Shown here in pieces: positions 60,285 through 64,000 of a stretch of 64,000 nucleotides of DNA (position 1 is its first letter; each line of letters opens with the position of its first letter). This stretch comes from Desertimonas sp963786985 (GTDB lineage: Bacteria; Actinomycetota; Acidimicrobiia; Acidimicrobiales; Ilumatobacteraceae), in contig CAWBBL010000026.1 in the NCBI GenBank assembly GCA_963786985.1, positions 62,001 through 126,000 on the forward strand. The letters are read 5' to 3'. The position numbers were made by a program, and so were the translations under genes. The notes under the pieces are model-generated. The model made no database searches and was not told where the DNA came from. It saw nothing but the letters and a program-made list of their open reading frames with translations.

Positions 60285-61100
60285 ATGGCTGCTGGGACGT
60301 TCGATCTGGTCATCGTCGGCGGCGGGAACATGGGCGCGGCCCTCGCCGGCGGGTTGCTCGCCGGCGGCATCGTGGCGCCGGGCCGACTCGCCGTTGCCGA
60401 GACCCTCGCCGAACGGCGTGGTCAGCTCGCCGAGCTGTTGGCTGGTGTGCACGTTGCCGCCACGATCCCGCCAGGGTCGGCGGCGGTGCTCGCCGTCAAG
60501 CCGCCCGACGTGCCCGATGCCGCGCAGGCCGCCGTCGCCAACGGCGCCCGCCGCCTCCTGTCGATCGCCGCCGGGGTCACGATCCGCCAGATCGAGGGCG
60601 CCGCCGCCGCAGTCACCTCCGAGCCCGTGGCGGTGATCAGGGCGATGCCGAACACCCCGGCGCTCGTCGGCCAGGGTGCTTCGGCGATCAGCGGCGGGTC
60701 GGCGGCGAGCGACGACGACCTCGCCTGGGCCGAGGAGATCCTCGGTGGTGTCGGCTTGGTGGTGCGCGTCAGCGAAGCCGATCTCGACGCCGTCACCGGG
60801 CTCAGCGGGTCAGGGCCGGCCTATGTGTTCCTCGTCGCCGAGGCGTTGATCGACGCCGCCGTCGACGCCGGACTGTCGACCGAGCTGGCGACGACACTGA
60901 CCACCCAGTTGCTCGTCGGGTCGGCAGCCCTACTCGCCGAGCGCGGCGACCCGGCAGCCCTCCGGGTGATGGTGACGTCGCCCGGTGGCACGACCGCAGC
61001 CGGGCTCGGCGTACTGGACGACCGGGCGGTGCGTGAAGCGTTCCGGGATGCTGTCGCCGCGGCGACGCGGCGCAGCCGCGAGCTCTCGCCGGACCGTTGA
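60285..61100 (+). CDS. proC: Pyrroline-5-carboxylate reductase
   Basis: Last enzyme of proline synthesis, 271 residues. The NAD(P) site is VIVGGGNMGAALAGGL; VLAVKPPDV, VIRAMPNTPALVGQG, TGLSGSGPAYVFLVAEAL and VTSPGGTTAAGL are the conserved segments, the last two lining the active site. TACGTT at 60273-60278 ends 6 bases before ATG 60285. Confidence 0.95.
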   Translation: MAAGTFDLVIVGGGNMGAALAGGLLAGGIVAPGRLAVAETLAERRGQLAELLAGVHVAATIPPGSAAVLAVKPPDVPDAAQAAVANGARRLLSIAAGVTIRQIEGAAAAVTSEPVAVIRAMPNTPALVGQGASAISGGSAASDDDLAWAEEILGGVGLVVRVSEADLDAVTGLSGSGPAYVFLVAEALIDAAVDAGLSTELATTLTTQLLVGSAALLAERGDPAALRVMVTSPGGTTAAGLGVLDDRAVREAFRDAVAAATRRSRELSPDR

Positions 61101-61117
61101 CGCCGACGACGCGCGCG

Positions 61118-61201
61118 TCAGATGCGCATCAGGGTGATCACGCCGGCGACGAGGATCAGGGCGAGCAGTAGGGCAATCGTCAGCGTTGTCGCCGGTCGCA
61201 T
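61118..61201 (-). CDS. 27-residue single-helix membrane peptide
   Basis: A small frame with ATG at 61201 and TGA at 61118-61120, coding a peptide of 27 residues: a short MRPATT start and a hydrophobic helix (LTIALLLALILVAGVITL) ending MRI. It lies 10 bases after the SAM hydrolase stop on the same strand and converges on proC. The clean start, the position and the membrane helix make it plausible, but a chance frame is possible. Confidence 0.4.
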   Translation of the reverse strand: MRPATTLTIALLLALILVAGVITLMRI

Positions 61202-61211
61202 CGACGCGACG

Positions 61212-62084
61212 TTACTGGCGCCGGATCAGATCGACGGGTGTCGCCGGCAAGGCCCCAGCGTCGGCGGCGGGACTGACGATGACCAGGTCTCCAGGCCCGA
61301 GGGCCAGCTCGTGGGCGGCCGAATGGCGGTCGAGGGCGAGGGCGTACATTCCCTGGCTGTCGAGCACCAGGCCGACGGTGCCCGTCGTCAGCTCACCGAA
61401 CGCGGCGACGAGCCTGGCGCTGCGCCGCTCGTCGCCACAGGTGACGGTGACGACGTCGGCCGTGCTGCCGAGGTCGAGGGCGGCGAGCTCGTCGGGTCCG
61501 ACGTTCAGTTGGCAATTGCCGAAGCGGTCGACCCACAGCACCTCGGCGTGGATCCCGTCCGCCTCAGTTCGCGGCAGGGCGATCATCCCCGGAACGAGAA
61601 CGGCGGCGTCGAGCGCCGAACCGACGTCATCGAGATCGACGCCGTTGCACAGATGGGCGGCAACGGGAGCGAACACGTCGCGACCGGCGAACGTCGCTCC
61701 GGGCGCCGCGAGGTGATAGCGACTGTTGTCGAGCTCGACCGCCCGAGTCGCTCCACCGGCGAGAGCGACGGCGGGGGCCAGCAGGCCGTTGTCCGGGCCG
61801 ACGAGGACGCCGGCGCCATCAGCAACCTCGACGGCGATCGCTTTGCGGCTGGTGCCAACCCCCGGGTCGACGACAGCAACGACGACCCCGTCGGGCACGT
61901 AGGGGATTGCTCGAGCCAGGGCGAGCGATCCGGCGCGCACGTCGAACGGGCGGACGCCGTGGGTGAGGTCGACCGTCGTCACGTGCGGGGCGAGCTCGCG
62001 AATCACCGACTTGACGACGCCGACGAACTCGTCGTCGAGCCCGTAGTCGGTGAGCAAGCTGACGGTCTCGTAGCGACGCCCCAC
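61212..62084 (-). CDS. SAM hydrolase/hydroxide adenosyltransferase (DUF62 family)
   Basis: Protein of 290 residues of the fluorinase/chlorinase superfamily. SLLTDYGLDDEFVGVVKSVI and VDLTHGVRPFDVRAGSLAL are the N-terminal landmarks; GVLVGPDNGLLAPA and FAGRDVFAPVAAHL follow, then a small C-terminal barrel. Most bacterial members hydrolyse SAM to adenosine and methionine using an activated water. The 21-residue loop of true fluorinases is absent. GTG 62084 is backed by TAGGTT (62092-62097, minus strand) 7 bases upstream. Confidence 0.88.
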   Translation of the reverse strand: MGRRYETVSLLTDYGLDDEFVGVVKSVIRELAPHVTTVDLTHGVRPFDVRAGSLALARAIPYVPDGVVVAVVDPGVGTSRKAIAVEVADGAGVLVGPDNGLLAPAVALAGGATRAVELDNSRYHLAAPGATFAGRDVFAPVAAHLCNGVDLDDVGSALDAAVLVPGMIALPRTEADGIHAEVLWVDRFGNCQLNVGPDELAALDLGSTADVVTVTCGDERRSARLVAAFGELTTGTVGLVLDSQGMYALALDRHSAAHELALGPGDLVIVSPAADAGALPATPVDLIRRQ

Positions 62085-62293
62085 GGCGAGCAACCTACTG
62101 GCGCGCCGGCGCGGTCGACCCCAGACGCGACAAGGGCCGGTGCCAACCCCCCGATGGCACCAGCCCAAGTCGGCGCTGCCAGGCGAACCCGGCGCGTCTC
62201 AGCGGGTGGGAGCCTACGCCGCGATCGCGCATGCGAAAAGTGTCACAATCAAATTTCGGGAGTTGTACGTTCGGGGCCGGACAGGGGGTGTAG

Positions 62294-63799
62294 GTGAATC
62301 TGGCGGAGATCATCGACGGGCATGCTGGTGACAGCGTCGCGATCATCGGCCGCAACCGCTCTACCACGTACTCCGAGTTGACCGAGATGGTCGCCCGCGC
62401 TCGCGGCGGGTTCCTCGCCAACGGGATCGCCAACGGCGATCGGGTCGTCATCGTCTGCAGCAATGGATTGCCGTTCGTGGTTGCCTACCTGGCCTTGCTC
62501 GGGATCGGCGCCGTCACCGTCCCGCTCAACCCGACGAGCCCGCCCCTCGAACTGGCCCGCCAGGTGGTCGCCGTGGGGGCCATCGCCGCCGTTGTCGACC
62601 GCACCGGCTCGGCCGCCTGGCGCGATCTCGACAGCACTTCGATCCCGACCATCCGGACGGTCATCGCCGCCGACTCCGCCGAGCTTCCCGGCGCCGTGGC
62701 GGCAGCCGACGTGATGGCCGCCGAACCAGCGCCAGTGGTCGACGTGGGCGCCGAACACCTCGCTGCCCTGCTGTTCACGAGTGGCACGGCCGGCGCCCCG
62801 AAGGCGGCGATGCTCACCCACCGCAGCATGCGCGCCAATCTCGACCAGGCGCGATCGAGCCGTGAACATCTCGCACCAGGTGACGTCGTCTACGGGGTGA
62901 TCCCGCTGTACCACGTGTACGGGCTCAACGTCGTCCTCGGCCAGACGCTGCTCTCCGGGGCAACGCTGCTGATCGTGCAACGTTTCGACCCGGCGACGGC
63001 GATCGAGTCGATCGCCGAGCGCGGGGTCACCGTGGTGTTCGGCGCTCCGCCGCTGTGGGTGGCGTTCAGCCAGTTCGAGGAGGCGCCCGCCGACTCGTTC
63101 GCCTCGGTGCGCGTGGCGTCGTCCGGTGCCGCCAAACTCCCCGTGAGTGTCGCCGAGTCGTTGGAACGACGGTTCGGGCTCGTCGTCGCCGAGGGCTACG
63201 GACTCACGGAGGCGTCGCCGGTGGTGACCTCGTCGATCGGGCTGATCCCGCGGTACGGCTCCGTGGGAGCGGTGCTCGACGGCATCGACCTGCGCATCGT
63301 CGACGAGGACGAGGACGACGTGCCCGTCGGTGATGCCGGGGAGCTGTGGGTCCGCGGGTCGAACGTGTTCGCCGGCTATCTCGACGACGCACAAGCGACG
63401 GAGCGGGTGCTCACCGCCGACGGGTGGCTGCGCACCGGAGACCTCGGCTACTGCGACGAGGACGGGTTCGTCTACCTCGTCGACCGGGCCAAGGACCTGA
63501 TCATCGTCTCGGGGTTCAACGTGTTTCCGGCGGAGGTCGAAGAGGTCCTGCTCAGTCACCCGGGCGTCGCCGAGGCTGGTGTCGTCGGGGTGCCGCACCC
63601 GCACACCGGCGAGGCGGTCAAAGCCTTCGTCGTCGTCGCCGACGGCGCCGACCTCGACGAGGAGACGCTGATCGACTTCGCCCGCGATCAACTCGCCCGC
63701 TACAAGTGCCCGAGCAAGATCGTGATCGTCGACGAACTGCCGCGCAACTCCGCCGGCAAGCTCCTGCGTCACTCCCTCGACGACGCCCTCGCCCGCTGA
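62294..63799 (+). CDS. Acyl-CoA synthetase (AMP-forming)
   Basis: Adenylating ligase of 501 residues. Core motifs: LLFTSGTAGAPKAAML (P-loop), EGYGLTEASPV, GELWVRGSNVFAGY, DRAKDLIIVSGFNVFPAEVEE and RNSAGKLLR (catalytic Lys). It activates a fatty or other carboxylic acid as an adenylate and then CoA thioester; chain length cannot be read. GTG 62294 has a purine run upstream (AGGGGG at 62282-62287). A family C repeat starts 4 bases after its stop. Confidence 0.9.
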   Translation: MNLAEIIDGHAGDSVAIIGRNRSTTYSELTEMVARARGGFLANGIANGDRVVIVCSNGLPFVVAYLALLGIGAVTVPLNPTSPPLELARQVVAVGAIAAVVDRTGSAAWRDLDSTSIPTIRTVIAADSAELPGAVAAADVMAAEPAPVVDVGAEHLAALLFTSGTAGAPKAAMLTHRSMRANLDQARSSREHLAPGDVVYGVIPLYHVYGLNVVLGQTLLSGATLLIVQRFDPATAIESIAERGVTVVFGAPPLWVAFSQFEEAPADSFASVRVASSGAAKLPVSVAESLERRFGLVVAEGYGLTEASPVVTSSIGLIPRYGSVGAVLDGIDLRIVDEDEDDVPVGDAGELWVRGSNVFAGYLDDAQATERVLTADGWLRTGDLGYCDEDGFVYLVDRAKDLIIVSGFNVFPAEVEEVLLSHPGVAEAGVVGVPHPHTGEAVKAFVVVADGADLDEETLIDFARDQLARYKCPSKIVIVDELPRNSAGKLLRHSLDDALAR

Positions 63800-63803
63800 C
63801 CTG

Positions 63804-63884
63804 ACCCGAGTGTTTCCGGTCACCGGAGTGCTACGAGCCGCGAGGTCCGGCCGGAAACACTCGGCCGGCCGCAAACACTCGGGT
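63804..63884. repeat. Intergenic repeat family C, copy 2
   Basis: ACCCGAGTGTTTCCGG at the left, GGAAACACTCGG in the centre and CAAACACTCGGGT at the right. The outer arms are complementary, as in copy 1, but the middle is about 18 bases longer. It lies between the ligase and rex, both read rightwards. Confidence 0.85.
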
Positions 63885-63893
63885 CGGGTTGGC

Positions 63894-63923
63894 TTGTGAA
63901 TTTGCGCACGAGCAGCGTATGGT
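63894..63923 (+). promoter_or_regulatory. rex promoter with Rex-like operator
   Basis: TTGTGAATTTGCGCACGA at 63894-63911 matches one full half of the Rex box (TTGTGAA) and 4 of 7 bases of the other half. TTGTGA doubles as a -35, with TATGGT at 63918-63923 as -10 after 18 bases. The -10 ends 8 bases before ATG 63932. Autoregulation by Rex is likely. Confidence 0.55.
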
Positions 63924-63931
63924 CCTAGGTA

Positions 63932-64000
63932 ATGGGTGCGAGCGGACGGCGCATTCCGGAGGCGACAGTTGCACGACTCCCCGATTACCTGCGGTTGCTC
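63932..64000 (+). CDS. rex: Redox-sensing transcriptional repressor Rex, 3' truncated by window end
   Basis: Only the first 23 residues are present. RRIPEATVARLPDYLRLL is the characteristic N-terminal helix of Rex, which senses NADH/NAD and represses respiratory genes. The Rex-like operator upstream supports the call. The rest of the gene lies beyond the right edge. Confidence 0.85.
   Translation, partial: MGASGRRIPEATVARLPDYLRLL

Noticed and set aside
1..64000. CRISPR arrays, insertion sequences, prophage or replication origin
   Set aside because: No regular short direct repeats with spacers, no transposase or integrase, no DnaA-box cluster was seen.

Overview
The window looks like chromosomal DNA of a high-GC actinobacterium, most likely of the class Acidimicrobiia (inference). 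Signs are two WhiB-type iron-sulfur regulators, mycothiol biosynthesis (mshA) with a mycothiol-dependent DinB-like enzyme, a paired Get3/ArsA-like ATPase operon, an RsiG-like anti-sigma protein, an ethylmalonyl-CoA/MeaA-type mutase, very frequent GTG starts and about 70% GC. About 60 protein genes, one tRNA-Pro and one candidate structured RNA are supported. No phage, transposase, CRISPR or plasmid gene was seen.

Layout. 1-4143: sugar-related genes (glycosidase-like protein, PhyH oxygenase, cupin, uronate-dehydrogenase-like enzyme). 4197-7849: GNAT, DUF1353 protein, acyl-CoA carboxylase beta chain, VOC protein. 7886-11676: ferric-iron ABC importer. 11763-15981: WhiB, NfeD-like protein, Get3-like pair, lone receiver domain. 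16016-18101: tRNA-Pro and a His-rich membrane protein with a duplicated domain. 18185-21723: DUF503, asd, methyltransferase, lysC. 21798-28069: fasciclin lipid-free secreted protein, CoA transferase, a WhiB protein joined to an inactive-looking papain fold, and a large STAND/TPR/SARP regulator. 28113-39277: alpha-mannosidase, ferredoxin, phosphoesterase, M20 hydrolase, WXG100, small regulators, TauE, coaA, an orphan adenine methyltransferase. 39274-43821: cytochrome c, SCO1, membrane protein, NADH dehydrogenase, methionine aminopeptidase. 44011-50294: ArsR/SRPBCC pair, AccE-like, phosphoesterase, rmuC, xseA-xseB, polyprenyl synthase. 50313-57889: LysM lipoprotein, oxygenase-like protein, candidate ncRNA, DUF192, mutase, aat, hydroxyacyl-CoA dehydrogenase, S51-like protein, MoaD-like, RsiG-like. 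57978-64000: XRE regulator, mshA, YbjN, proC, a 27-residue membrane protein, SAM hydrolase, acyl-CoA ligase, and the start of rex.

Three window-wide patterns stand out. First, about thirty genes have a TANNNT hexamer ending 6-9 bases before the start codon, so they are probably transcribed without a leader; I used this to choose starts. Second, at least four unrelated families of 60-85 bp repeats lie between genes, usually straight after a stop codon. Third, eight places behave as though one extra base is present in an otherwise intact gene (near 1712, 16735, 25255, 26804, 40603, 44350, 48989 and possibly 24254). Several lie in homopolymers, so assembly error is the simplest explanation.

The most interesting leads are the candidate RNA at 51626-51830, the WhiB/pseudo-papain protein at 23872-24810, the duplicated His/Cys domain at 16184-18101, the RsiG-like protein with altered c-di-GMP motifs at 57389-57889, and the repeat families.
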